Shown in pieces: positions 43,103 through 51,644 of a DNA stretch of 64,000 bases. Positions within the stretch are counted from its first letter, which is position 1. Every line of letters starts with the position of its first letter. The notes below the pieces were generated by a model, which did not search any database, was not told where the DNA came from, and saw only the letters and a list, made by a program, of their open reading frames with translations. The DNA lies in assembly GCF_000247645.1 (NCBI RefSeq), contig NZ_AHWA01000002.1, positions 124,001-188,000 on the forward strand, given 5' to 3'. The DNA is from Salinibacterium sp. PAMC 21357 (GTDB lineage: Bacteria > Actinomycetota > Actinomycetes > Actinomycetales > Microbacteriaceae). Position numbers and translations under genes: made by a program.

Positions 43103-43486
43103 ATGCCGCTTTCAGAGCAAGAGCAGCGGGCCCTCGATGAGATGGAGCGCAGTCTCTATCAAAACGATGCCGATTTCGTCAGTACCGTCAACCCTCATCG
43201 GGGCAAGCCCAACTATCGAATGATGGTTGTTGGTGTTCTCGTCGCAGTGGCAGGCATCATCGCGCTTCTCACGGGTGTCATCATCCAACAGCCCCTTATA
43301 GGTGTGCTCGGTTTCGTCGTGATGTTCGTTGGCGTGCTGTTGTTCGTGTCTCCTTCGCGCGCGATTGGTTCGGTCGAAGACGCAGCAGCTCCGGCCGCTT
43401 CATCTTCGCGATCAGGCAAGCGTGGCCCATCATTCATGGACACCATTAACGATCGTTGGGATCGCCGCCAGGACGGCCGCGGATAA
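43103..43486 (+). CDS. DUF3040 membrane protein
   Basis: A 127-residue protein: an N-terminal MPLSEQEQRALDEMERSLYQ, two hydrophobic segments near 38-55 and 60-78 (MVVGVLVAVAGIIALLTGVI, LIGVLGFVVMFVGVLLFV), and a basic tail. This DUF3040 form lies next to the dcw cluster in many actinobacteria (Rv2169c-like). Role unknown. AAGGAGAGG precedes the ATG. Confidence 0.92.
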   Translation: MPLSEQEQRALDEMERSLYQNDADFVSTVNPHRGKPNYRMMVVGVLVAVAGIIALLTGVIIQQPLIGVLGFVVMFVGVLLFVSPSRAIGSVEDAAAPAASSSRSGKRGPSFMDTINDRWDRRQDGRG

Positions 43487-43507
43487 ACCTCAACTTCCTC
43501 CACTTTT

Positions 43508-43537
43508 AGGACCAGCCTTCGGGCTGGTCCTTTTTTT
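43508..43537 (+). terminator. Intrinsic terminator after DUF3040
   Basis: AGGACCAGCC, loop TTCG, GGCTGGTCC(T) with a run of seven T to 43537: a strong stem with a stable tetraloop, ending the DUF3040 transcript before the mraZ promoter region. Confidence 0.95.
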
Positions 43538-43666
43538 GTGCCCTAAACGGGGTGATCTGGTCCCAAAATTGGGATTTCACTCCATTTTCCTCCACCCCAT
43601 TTTCTCTTATGTTTATTGGGCTTTTTTGTTGATTCTGAAAATAAATGCTCGTAAACCTTAGATATG

Positions 43667-43691
43667 TGGTTGAAAGTGGAGTAAAGTGGAG
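43667..43691 (+). promoter_or_regulatory. Putative MraZ boxes (three TGG repeats, 10-bp spacing)
   Basis: TGGTT (43667), TGGAG (43677) and TGGAG (43687) repeat every 10 bases in GTGG-x-GAAAGTGGAGTAAAG-like context, 40 bases before the mraZ ATG. MraZ binds direct TGG-type repeats spaced by one turn of DNA in its own promoter, so autorepression is likely. Confidence 0.7.
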
Positions 43692-43730
43692 GTAACCAGA
43701 ATCCGGGCCGGAGAATGAGGGGAGGGCGCC

Positions 43731-44162
43731 ATGTTTCTCGGCACCTACGCCCCCAAGCTCGACGACAAGGGACGCATCATCCTTCCGGCAAAGTTCCGTG
43801 AGGAACTCGCTTCCGGCGTTGTCGTCACTCGTGGCCAGGAGCGGTGCCTCTATGTGTTCAGCCAACGCGAGTTCGAAGTCATGCACGAAGCGATTCGCAA
43901 GGCGCCGGTAACAAGCAAGCAGGGGCGCGACTTTCTCCGTCTGTTCCTCTCAGGGGCGAACCAAGAGACGCCAGACAAGCAGCACCGGGTCACTATTCCT
44001 GCCGGGCTGCGCGAGTACGCCGGACTAGGGCGAGACCTCACCGTCATCGGTGCGGGAAATCGCGCTGAAATCTGGGACACCGAAGCTTGGAACAACTACT
44101 ACGCGGCCAGCGAGGCCGACTACATCAACACCACGGAGGAGGTGATTCCGGGACTCTTCTAG
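43731..44162 (+). CDS. mraZ: Transcriptional regulator MraZ
   Basis: A 143-residue double AbrB-like (MraZ) protein. Each half carries the family DxxGR motif: [17 protein letters not shown] near 10-26 and [16 protein letters not shown] near 84-99. It binds the promoter of the division and cell-wall operon, where three TGG repeats lie directly upstream. GAGGGGAGG precedes ATG. First gene of the dcw operon. Confidence 0.97.
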   Translation: MFLGTYAPKLDDKGRIILPAKFREELASGVVVTRGQERCLYVFSQREFEVMHEAIRKAPVTSKQGRDFLRLFLSGANQETPDKQHRVTIPAGLREYAGLGRDLTVIGAGNRAEIWDTEAWNNYYAASEADYINTTEEVIPGLF

Positions 44163-44261
44163 CTCTTCGACGCTGACTCCCAGCCGAACGCCCTGATTTT
44201 CTTCCCCGATATCAGGTCGCATCGGATGGGGATCAGCATCCGAGAACTAGCCCCTAACATC

Positions 44262-45215
44262 ATGGCTGACAACACCATCCACACCCCAGTGCTCCTGGAG
44301 CGTTCGATCGAACTGCTCGCTCCAGCGCTCAATGCCCCTGGAGCCGTTCTCGTTGACGGCACGCTCGGCATGGCTGGCCACGCTGAGGCATTTCTTCAGC
44401 GGTTCCCCGACCTCACTCTCGTGGGGATTGACAGAGACGAGGACGCTCTTGCTATCGCTCGACGCCGGCTTGAGTCTTTCGCTAGCCGCACGCACTTTGT
44501 TCATGCTGTTTATGATGAAATTCCGAAAGCGCTCGCTTCGCTGGGCTTCCCGAACGCTCAGGGAATCTTCTTCGATCTCGGTGTTTCTTCCCTCCAGCTC
44601 GACCGCGTTGAGCGCGGATTCTCCTATTCTCAAAACGCTCCACTAGATATGCGGATGGATGCCTCGACTCCTGTCACTGCCGAGCACATCCTCGCTACCT
44701 ATAGCGAACTAGAACTGCGCCGCATCTTTTATGCCTACGGGGATGAGAAGTTGGCGCCACGATTCGCCAGTCGCATCGTGCAGTTTCGTGAACAGCAGCC
44801 CCTGACGACCTCGGCGCAGTTGGTCGAACTGATCATCGCGGCGACACCGGCGGCGGCTCAACGAGCTGGCCACCCAGCAAAGCGCGTTTTTCAAGCACTT
44901 CGTATCGAAGTGAACCAAGAGCTTGCGGTTCTCGAGCGTGCGATCCCGGCTGCGATCAACTCTTTGGAGGTCGGTGGACGAATGGTCGTTCTGGCCTACC
45001 AATCTCTGGAAGATCGCATCGTCAAACGCGAATTGCAGCGCCGGTCACGATCGACTGCTCCGGCAGGGCTCCCCGTGGAGCTTCCCGAACACAAGCCCGA
45101 GCTGAAACTACTCGTTCGAGGCTCTGAGCAAGCAAGCGATGCAGAACAACTAACCAACCCCCGCGCCAAGCCCGTCCGGCTGCGAGCAATTGAACGAATG
45201 CGAGTCATCTCATGA
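44262..45215 (+). CDS. rsmH: 16S rRNA (cytosine(1402)-N4)-methyltransferase
   Basis: A 317-residue methyltransferase for C1402 of 16S rRNA. The opening HTPVLLERSIELL, SAM motif LVDGTLGMAGHAEAFL near 28-43, GIDRDEDALAIA, FFDLGVSSLQLD and the C-terminal RSRSTAPAGLPVELP are as expected. The ATG at 44262 matches family N-termini; an in-frame ATG at 44226 with AGGT upstream would add 12 residues. Its end overlaps ftsL as ATGA. Confidence 0.95.
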   Translation: MADNTIHTPVLLERSIELLAPALNAPGAVLVDGTLGMAGHAEAFLQRFPDLTLVGIDRDEDALAIARRRLESFASRTHFVHAVYDEIPKALASLGFPNAQGIFFDLGVSSLQLDRVERGFSYSQNAPLDMRMDASTPVTAEHILATYSELELRRIFYAYGDEKLAPRFASRIVQFREQQPLTTSAQLVELIIAATPAAAQRAGHPAKRVFQALRIEVNQELAVLERAIPAAINSLEVGGRMVVLAYQSLEDRIVKRELQRRSRSTAPAGLPVELPEHKPELKLLVRGSEQASDAEQLTNPRAKPVRLRAIERMRVIS

Positions 45216-45820
45216 GCACTAACCTCGCTTATGCGCAGCCACAGCCGCTGCAAACTCCGGCACAGCGACCGTCTCATATCGAGATCGTCACGACACGAGC
45301 ACAGCGAAAGGCTCGTCCGAAGGCGCTCTATGCCGTCGTTACTGTGGCGAGCATGTTTGTCATTCTGGCAGCGCAGCTACTACTGAGCATTGTGGTCACT
45401 CAGGGCGCGTACCAGATCGATTCTTTGCAAGGCGAACAGAAGCTCTTGAACCGCACCGAGCAGAATCTACTCGAGTCGCTCGCACTGCAGTCGTCGTCTC
45501 AAAACCTCGCCACGCAGGCCGCAGGGTTCGGTATGGTGCCCAATTCCAGCCCTTATTCTCTCAACGTGGCCGATGGCTCAGTCTTTCAGCTTCCTGGCAG
45601 TGCAGATCCGACCGGTTGCGGTGGGGTATGTGGTCTGGTCGGAAACACGCTTCTGACGGGCATGCCGCTCGTCAGCGCGGAAGCTGCCGCAGCTCAAGAA
45701 GCGGCAGCCACCGCTGCCGCCGCGACCGCAGCATCCGCCGGCACTGAGACGAGTGTTTCTGCGTCGACCGCCGCGCCAGAGGTAGCGAATAACGCAATTC
45801 CCGCGCCTGTGACGCGATGA
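45212..45820 (+). CDS. ftsL: FtsL-like septum protein
   Basis: A 202-residue bitopic protein. A basic cytosolic N-terminus (1-37) is followed by a single helix (ALYAVVTVASMFVILAAQLLL near 39-59), a short coiled coil (GAYQIDSLQGEQKLLNRTEQNLL) and an Ala/Thr-rich extracytoplasmic tail. Position between rsmH and ftsI and topology support FtsL; sequence similarity in this family is low. It would bridge FtsQ and FtsW/FtsI at the divisome. The tail with CGGVCG is unusual. Confidence 0.85.
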   Translation: MSTNLAYAQPQPLQTPAQRPSHIEIVTTRAQRKARPKALYAVVTVASMFVILAAQLLLSIVVTQGAYQIDSLQGEQKLLNRTEQNLLESLALQSSSQNLATQAAGFGMVPNSSPYSLNVADGSVFQLPGSADPTGCGGVCGLVGNTLLTGMPLVSAEAAAAQEAAATAAAATAASAGTETSVSASTAAPEVANNAIPAPVTR

Positions 45821-45848
45821 TTGAACTGAGCTACCAAGGGGAGAACCG

Positions 45849-47546
45849 ATGAAGCCACGCTCTACCCGCGCCAGGGTCGCCTTCGTGGTGTTCACCATTC
45901 TGGCGTTGACGGCAGTATTCATCGTTCGCCTTATCGACCTGCAAGTGGTGCAAGCTGAAGCGCTCACGGCCGAGGCCGATACCAAGCGCACTCTCACTCA
46001 AGTGACGTACGGCACCCGCGGCGACATCGTCGACACACGAGGCGCGGTTCTCGCGGATAGCGTCGAACGGTTCGATATTGTTATTTCTCCGCGCGTGACG
46101 CTGCTTCGAGAAAATGCGTCCGTTGTCGTCCTCGAGGACCTCACCAAGATCACGGAAGTTATCGGTGGAGATCCGAACGCCATGCTCTCGATGATCTTGG
46201 AGAACCCGGAATCAGATTTTGAGTACTTAGCCAAGGGGATAACCCTCGAGGACTACCAGACTGTTCTGAAGCTAGACATCGCCTGGCTCTATTACGAACT
46301 TCGCCCAGAACGCAGCTACCCCAATGGCGAGATTGCCGGAAACCTTGTCGGATTTATCGGTACGGATGGCCCCCAAGCGGGCATCGAACTTTCTGAAGAC
46401 GAATGCCTTGCTAGCCAAGATGGTGAAGCGAGTTACGCCCGTGGTGAAGATGGTGTGGCTCTGCCCGGAAGTTCCGTCGACCTCCTTGAGCAAGTAGACG
46501 GCGGAACGCTGAAGCTGACGATCGACCGCGATCTTCAGTTCTATGTGCAACAGCGGATGGCGCAGACCGCCGAGGCATTAGGGGCAACATGGGCAACGGG
46601 TGTCGTCATGCGTGTCAGCGACGGACACTTGCTTGCCGTCAGCGACTGGCCCACCGTCGATCCGAACAACGTCAACCTCTCGGATGTCGGCGACCTCGGA
46701 TCCCGTGCCTTCAGCACCCCCTATGAGCCAGGGTCAACGATTAAGGCCCTCACAGCGGCATCTCTCATCGATTCCGGCAGCGCGAACCAGCGCACTCAAG
46801 TGGTTTCACCGTACGCACTGCAGCTGTCCAATGGCGGCGGAGTGATTAGTGATTCGTTTTACCACGCCGATCAACGATTAACCCTCGCGGGTGCTCTGGT
46901 CGAATCATCCAATACCGCCATCGCGCAGTACACCGACTTGCTCAACGCTTCTGCCCGTCACGATTACTTGCAAGCATTCGGTCTTGGGCAGAAAACCGGG
47001 ATCGACTTCTACGGCGAGACGAGCGGAACACTCCACGACGCAGATCAGTGGGATGCGCGCACAAACTATGCGGTTCAGTTTGGTCAGGGCCTCAGCGCAA
47101 CGTCAATCCAAATGGCGAGCGCGTATCAGGCACTCGGAAACGACGGAGTTCGCATTCCACCCGCTCTAGTCGAGGGGTGCTACTGGCCAGACGGAACGGT
47201 CACGGACGTCCCCTCTACCGAAGGCACGCAGGTTATCTCGAAAGAGGCGTCCGAGCAGACTTTGCAGATGATGGAGATGGTGTACAGCTCCAGTGGTTCG
47301 GCGCCGAACCTCCAAATTCCCGGTTATCGCGTCGCGGTCAAGAGTGGAACTGCTCAGGTTGCAGAAAACGGCGGCTATGGCGATAAAGTCGTTATTTCCT
47401 ATGCAGGAATTGCGCCTGCCGACAACCCTGAATATGTGGTGATCGCAACCGCCGGTATCCCAGATACCATATATTCGGGCGCGATCGCCTCGACATTCCG
47501 CGACATTATGGCCCAGACGCTGACCACCTACCGAGTTACTCCATAG
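45849..47546 (+). CDS. ftsI: Penicillin-binding protein, FtsI/PBP3 (septal transpeptidase)
   Basis: A 565-residue class B penicillin-binding protein. One N-terminal helix (near 9-29), a PBP dimer domain, then the transpeptidase domain with the active serine in EPGSTIKAL (SxxK), SSNTA (SxN) and VKSGTAQV (KSG). No PASTA repeats, unlike the kinase. It crosslinks septal peptidoglycan together with FtsW. Normally followed by murE in other actinobacteria; here murF comes next after 71 bases. Confidence 0.96.
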   Translation: MKPRSTRARVAFVVFTILALTAVFIVRLIDLQVVQAEALTAEADTKRTLTQVTYGTRGDIVDTRGAVLADSVERFDIVISPRVTLLRENASVVVLEDLTKITEVIGGDPNAMLSMILENPESDFEYLAKGITLEDYQTVLKLDIAWLYYELRPERSYPNGEIAGNLVGFIGTDGPQAGIELSEDECLASQDGEASYARGEDGVALPGSSVDLLEQVDGGTLKLTIDRDLQFYVQQRMAQTAEALGATWATGVVMRVSDGHLLAVSDWPTVDPNNVNLSDVGDLGSRAFSTPYEPGSTIKALTAASLIDSGSANQRTQVVSPYALQLSNGGGVISDSFYHADQRLTLAGALVESSNTAIAQYTDLLNASARHDYLQAFGLGQKTGIDFYGETSGTLHDADQWDARTNYAVQFGQGLSATSIQMASAYQALGNDGVRIPPALVEGCYWPDGTVTDVPSTEGTQVISKEASEQTLQMMEMVYSSSGSAPNLQIPGYRVAVKSGTAQVAENGGYGDKVVISYAGIAPADNPEYVVIATAGIPDTIYSGAIASTFRDIMAQTLTTYRVTP

Positions 47547-47617
47547 GTACGTCAGGACCGGATTTGCCGCTTCGCTGGTAATTTTTTTCAGCGTTCATCC
47601 AATTTGGAGCACACCAC

Positions 47618-49021
47618 GTGATCGAACTGAGTATCGCCGAGATCGCTACCGCCGTCGGCGGGAAGCTTGTTGGCGCCACGAAAGGTGAACTTTGTTTGCC
47701 TGCCGTTGCCGTACAAACTGATTCTCGACTAAGCACAGCGGGATCGATCTTCTTTGCCCTGCGCGGAGAGGCGACCGACGGCCATCTCTTTGCGGAGAGT
47801 GCCGTCGCGAATGGGGCCGCCCTCGTTATCGTTGAACGACCGCTTGAACTGGATGTCGCACAAATTGTGGTGAGCAACGGGGTCCAGGCGCTCCACGCTC
47901 TAGCGCGCACCGTCGTTGCTCGAGTGCGGGAGGGCGGTCAACTCAAGGTTGTCGCGGTGACCGGATCAAATGGCAAGACCACAACGAAGAACATGCTGCG
48001 GAGCATCCTCGAACGTGAAGGGGAGACTGTCGCACCCCAGGGCTCGTTCAATAATGACGTCGGGGCCCCGATAACGATGCTTGGTGTTACCGAGGAGTCG
48101 AAGTTTCTCGTTGTAGAGATGGGCGCCGACGGTGTCGGCGACATAACCAGACTGCAGTCGATCGTGATGCCCGACGTGGGAATTGTGCTCATGGTTGGTC
48201 TCGCTCATATCGGCAAGTTTGGCGACGCCTCGGTTACTGCGCGCGCCAAATCTGAAATGGTGACCGCTCTGCCATCGCAAGCGACTGCTGTGCTCAATTT
48301 TGACGACGGGCGGGTCAAAGCAATGGCCACACAGACCAACGCTACGGTCAGCTCATTCGGCCTCGATTCCCACGCCGATCTGTGGGCGGACGATATTGAG
48401 GCCACTGCGCGCGGAACCGCGTTCACACTTCATTTCGATGACCGCACCATCCCCGTGCAACTGCGGATTCTCGGCGAACACCACGTCACTAACGCTCTTG
48501 CCGCGATTGTGGCCGCTCGTGCGCTCGGCATCGATCCTCAACGCTCAGCGACAGCGCTTGAGTCCATTGAGCGCGCCGAACGCTGGCGAATGGAGCTACT
48601 GGCCGGCCCCGGAGGCATCACGGTAATTAATGACGCGTACAACGCCAGCCCTGATTCCATGGCTGCGGCGCTCAAGACTCTTGTTCAAGTGGTTGGCCCA
48701 AAGAACCGCTCCGTCGCGGTGCTAGGTGAAATCGCCGAACTGGGGGATTACGCCAATGAAGAGCACGACCGAATCGGCCGTCTCATCGTGCGCTTGAACG
48801 TGCAGAAGCTCATTGTCGTTGGGCACGCCGCCCGTCACATTCACAATGCCGCCGGTCTCGAAGGTTCGTGGGACGGAGAGTCGGTCCTCGTAGATAACAT
48901 CGAAGAGGCATACGCTGTGCTCCGTGAGGAACTGCGAGAGGGTGATGTCGTGTTAGTGAAATCGTCGAACTCTGCGGGCCTTCGCCACCTAGGTGACCGA
49001 ATTGCGGGAGTCACCGCATGA
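47618..49021 (+). CDS. murF: UDP-N-acetylmuramoyl-tripeptide--D-alanyl-D-alanine ligase
   Basis: A 467-residue ligase that adds D-Ala-D-Ala to the UDP-MurNAc-tripeptide. Mur ligase marks are [20 protein letters not shown] near 107-126 (P-loop), [10 protein letters not shown], and the MurF-specific [18 protein letters not shown] near 337-354. GTG start with GGAG upstream. Its identity as MurF rather than MurE is clear from this last motif. It overlaps mraY by four bases (ATGA). Confidence 0.96.
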   Translation: MIELSIAEIATAVGGKLVGATKGELCLPAVAVQTDSRLSTAGSIFFALRGEATDGHLFAESAVANGAALVIVERPLELDVAQIVVSNGVQALHALARTVVARVREGGQLKVVAVTGSNGKTTTKNMLRSILEREGETVAPQGSFNNDVGAPITMLGVTEESKFLVVEMGADGVGDITRLQSIVMPDVGIVLMVGLAHIGKFGDASVTARAKSEMVTALPSQATAVLNFDDGRVKAMATQTNATVSSFGLDSHADLWADDIEATARGTAFTLHFDDRTIPVQLRILGEHHVTNALAAIVAARALGIDPQRSATALESIERAERWRMELLAGPGGITVINDAYNASPDSMAAALKTLVQVVGPKNRSVAVLGEIAELGDYANEEHDRIGRLIVRLNVQKLIVVGHAARHIHNAAGLEGSWDGESVLVDNIEEAYAVLREELREGDVVLVKSSNSAGLRHLGDRIAGVTA

Positions 49022-50115
49022 TCGCGCTTCTTATTGCGGCGGGATTCTCCCTCGTCTTCACTCTCCTGCTCACTCCACTTTTCATCAAGCTTTTTGTGCG
49101 TTTGAAGTGGGGCCAGTTCATCCGGGATGACGGACCTGAGAGCCATCACACCAAGCGCGGAACGCCCACGATGGGCGGAATCGTATTCATTTTGGGTTCG
49201 ACGATGGGCTATTTCGTCGGGCACTGGGTTGCTCGTGAAGCGGTAACCCTCTCGGGTTTGCTCGTGATCTACCTCATGGTTGGTCTGGGCATTATCGGCT
49301 TTATCGACGACTATATGAAGACGCGAAAACAGCGCAGTCTTGGCCTCGGCGGTTGGTCGAAGATCGCCGGGCAGGTCATTGTGGCCGCGGGTTTCGCCGC
49401 CCTTGCCTTGAACTTTCCCGACCCCGGTGGACTCACTCCGGCATCGTCGAAGATTTCGGGACTCCGTGACATCAGTTGGCTTGACCTAGCGACATTCGGT
49501 GTGGTTGTCGGTGCAATTCTGTTTGCCATTTGGGTGACGCTCATCATCGTGAGCACCTCGAACGGTGTCAACGTGGCCGACGGACTCGATGGCCTAGCTA
49601 CTGGCTCCGCAATCTTCGCAATCTCTTCCTACATCTTCATTGGCTTCTGGCAGAACAACCAGTCGTGCAGTAACCCCGGCATCGACCGTGAAGTGTTGTA
49701 CAAGTGCTACGAAGTCCGCGACCCTCTCGATCTTGCAATCATTGCCGCGGCAATAGCCGGGGCCCTCATCGGTTTCCTGTGGTGGAACACGTCGCCCGCT
49801 CAAGTATTTATGGGCGACACCGGTTCGCTGGGGCTCGGTGGTGCTCTTGCAGCGCTTGCGATTATGAGTCGCACTGAACTGCTGCTCGTCCTCATTGGCG
49901 GACTTTTCCTCATCGTCACCGGTTCGGTAATCCTGCAGCGTGCCTACTTCAAAATCACCGGCGGCAAACGCATCTTCCTGATGAGCCCGCTGCATCATCA
50001 TTTCGAGCTCAAAGGATGGGCAGAAGTCACGGTAGTCGTGCGCTTCTGGCTGATCGCAGCGCTTTTCGTTGCGGCCGGAGTCGGAACCTTTTACCTCGAA
50101 TGGATTAACCAGTAG
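49018..50115 (+). CDS. mraY: Phospho-N-acetylmuramoyl-pentapeptide transferase
   Basis: A 365-residue membrane enzyme with ten helices that makes lipid I from UDP-MurNAc-pentapeptide and undecaprenyl phosphate. [14 protein letters not shown] near 42-55, [16 protein letters not shown] near 95-110 (Asp-Asp), [24 protein letters not shown] and the terminal [13 protein letters not shown] are all diagnostic. It is coupled with murF; murD starts two bases after its stop. Confidence 0.97.
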   Translation: MIALLIAAGFSLVFTLLLTPLFIKLFVRLKWGQFIRDDGPESHHTKRGTPTMGGIVFILGSTMGYFVGHWVAREAVTLSGLLVIYLMVGLGIIGFIDDYMKTRKQRSLGLGGWSKIAGQVIVAAGFAALALNFPDPGGLTPASSKISGLRDISWLDLATFGVVVGAILFAIWVTLIIVSTSNGVNVADGLDGLATGSAIFAISSYIFIGFWQNNQSCSNPGIDREVLYKCYEVRDPLDLAIIAAAIAGALIGFLWWNTSPAQVFMGDTGSLGLGGALAALAIMSRTELLLVLIGGLFLIVTGSVILQRAYFKITGGKRIFLMSPLHHHFELKGWAEVTVVVRFWLIAALFVAAGVGTFYLEWINQ

Positions 50116-50117
50116 CT

Positions 50118-51644
50118 GTGCGTGACCTCAACGAACTCACCAGTTGGAATTCGAAATGGAACGAGCTCGCGGTCGCAGTACTGGGTCTCGGGGCAACCGG
50201 ATTCTCGGCGGCAGACACTCTCACCGAGCTCAAGGCGCATGTACTCGTTATTGCTGATGCGGCATCCGATAACCGCGTAGAGATGGCAGAAGTCATCGGC
50301 GCAACCCTCGCTTTGGGGGGCTCCGCTGAAGACCAACTATCGACCCTCGCCGCCCACACACCCGATCTCGTCATCGTGTCGCCGGGATATCCTCTCGATC
50401 ACCCTCTGTTGGAGTGGTGTCGTCGCGCTGGCGTACCGCTGTGGACGGAGATCGAACTTGCGTGGCGACTGCGCGACAAAACTGGCACGCCCGCCGAGTG
50501 GATCGCGATCACCGGCACCAACGGCAAGACAACGACGGCGCAGCTGACAGCCCATATTCTTTCGACTGCCGGTTTTCGAGCGGGCGCCGTCGGCAACATC
50601 GGCATCCCCGTTCTGGATGCGATCCGTTACCCGGATGGTTTCGACTTTCTTGTCGTCGAACTTTCAAGTTTTCAGCTTCATGGAATGCCACGCCACGGTG
50701 TTGGCGCGATCTCGCCCCTTGCCAGCGTGTGCCTTAACCTCGCTGATGACCACCTCGACTGGCACGGATCGCGGGCTGCCTACGCCGAGGCAAAAGCTAC
50801 CGTGTACGCCAACACCAAGATCGCCGCCGTCTATAACCGTTCCGTGATCGCTACGCAAGAAATGGTGGAACAAGCAGAGGTCGTCGATGGCTGCCGCGCG
50901 ATCGGGTTTGGCCTTGACAGTCCAGGGCCGAGCGACTTCGGCATCGTCAGCGACTTGCTCGCCGAACGGGCATTCCACGAAGATCGACACAACGTGGCCG
51001 TCGAGCTCTTTACCCTCGATGAACTGCGACAGCGCAATCTGGCGGCTCCGCACATGCTGGCAAATATCCTCGCTGCTAGTGCACTAACTAGGGCAGCGGG
51101 AGTCAGCATCGATGCCCTACGCGCGGGAGTTGCCACTTTCGAAGTAGATGCGCACCGCAACCAGCTGGTACTCGCGACCGGGGGAGTGTCGTGGATTGAT
51201 GACTCCAAGGCCACCAATGTTCACGCTGCCAGCGCATCACTTTCTGCGGTTGACCCGGTCGTTTGGGTGGTCGGGGGCCTGCTCAAAGGAGTGGACGTGT
51301 CGCCGCTCGTGCAGCAGCACGCTAAGCGTCTCAAAGCGGCCGTCATCATCGGCGCTGACAGGCTGGCAATCCGTGCCGCATTCGAGCGACACGCGCCCCA
51401 GATTCCGGTCTTCGAGGTTGACTCGACTGACACTGAACACGTGATGCCGCGCGTCGTTGAGATAGCGCACGGAATTGCGACCGAGGGAGACACCGTCTTA
51501 TTGGCGCCAGCAGCGGCGTCCATGGACCAGTTCACCAGTTACGCCGATCGCGGAGAGAAATTCGCGGCCGCAGTTCATGAGCGAGTAGGAGGGAGCGACG
51601 ATGACACCGCCGACGCCCCCACAGCGACCCCAACGTCCGAATAG
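50118..51644 (+). CDS. murD: UDP-N-acetylmuramoyl-L-alanine--D-glutamate ligase
   Basis: A 508-residue Mur ligase. The N-terminal domain opens VAVLGLGATGFSAADTL; the P-loop WIAITGTNGKTTTAQLTAHIL lies near 133-153, then EVELSSFQLHG-type VVELSSFQLHGM, LNLADDHLDWHGS and the C-terminal FEVDAHRNQLV and IDDSKATNVHAA. It adds D-glutamate to UDP-MurNAc-L-Ala. GTG start. Its end overlaps ftsW by 44 bases. Confidence 0.96.
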   Translation: MRDLNELTSWNSKWNELAVAVLGLGATGFSAADTLTELKAHVLVIADAASDNRVEMAEVIGATLALGGSAEDQLSTLAAHTPDLVIVSPGYPLDHPLLEWCRRAGVPLWTEIELAWRLRDKTGTPAEWIAITGTNGKTTTAQLTAHILSTAGFRAGAVGNIGIPVLDAIRYPDGFDFLVVELSSFQLHGMPRHGVGAISPLASVCLNLADDHLDWHGSRAAYAEAKATVYANTKIAAVYNRSVIATQEMVEQAEVVDGCRAIGFGLDSPGPSDFGIVSDLLAERAFHEDRHNVAVELFTLDELRQRNLAAPHMLANILAASALTRAAGVSIDALRAGVATFEVDAHRNQLVLATGGVSWIDDSKATNVHAASASLSAVDPVVWVVGGLLKGVDVSPLVQQHAKRLKAAVIIGADRLAIRAAFERHAPQIPVFEVDSTDTEHVMPRVVEIAHGIATEGDTVLLAPAAASMDQFTSYADRGEKFAAAVHERVGGSDDDTADAPTATPTSE

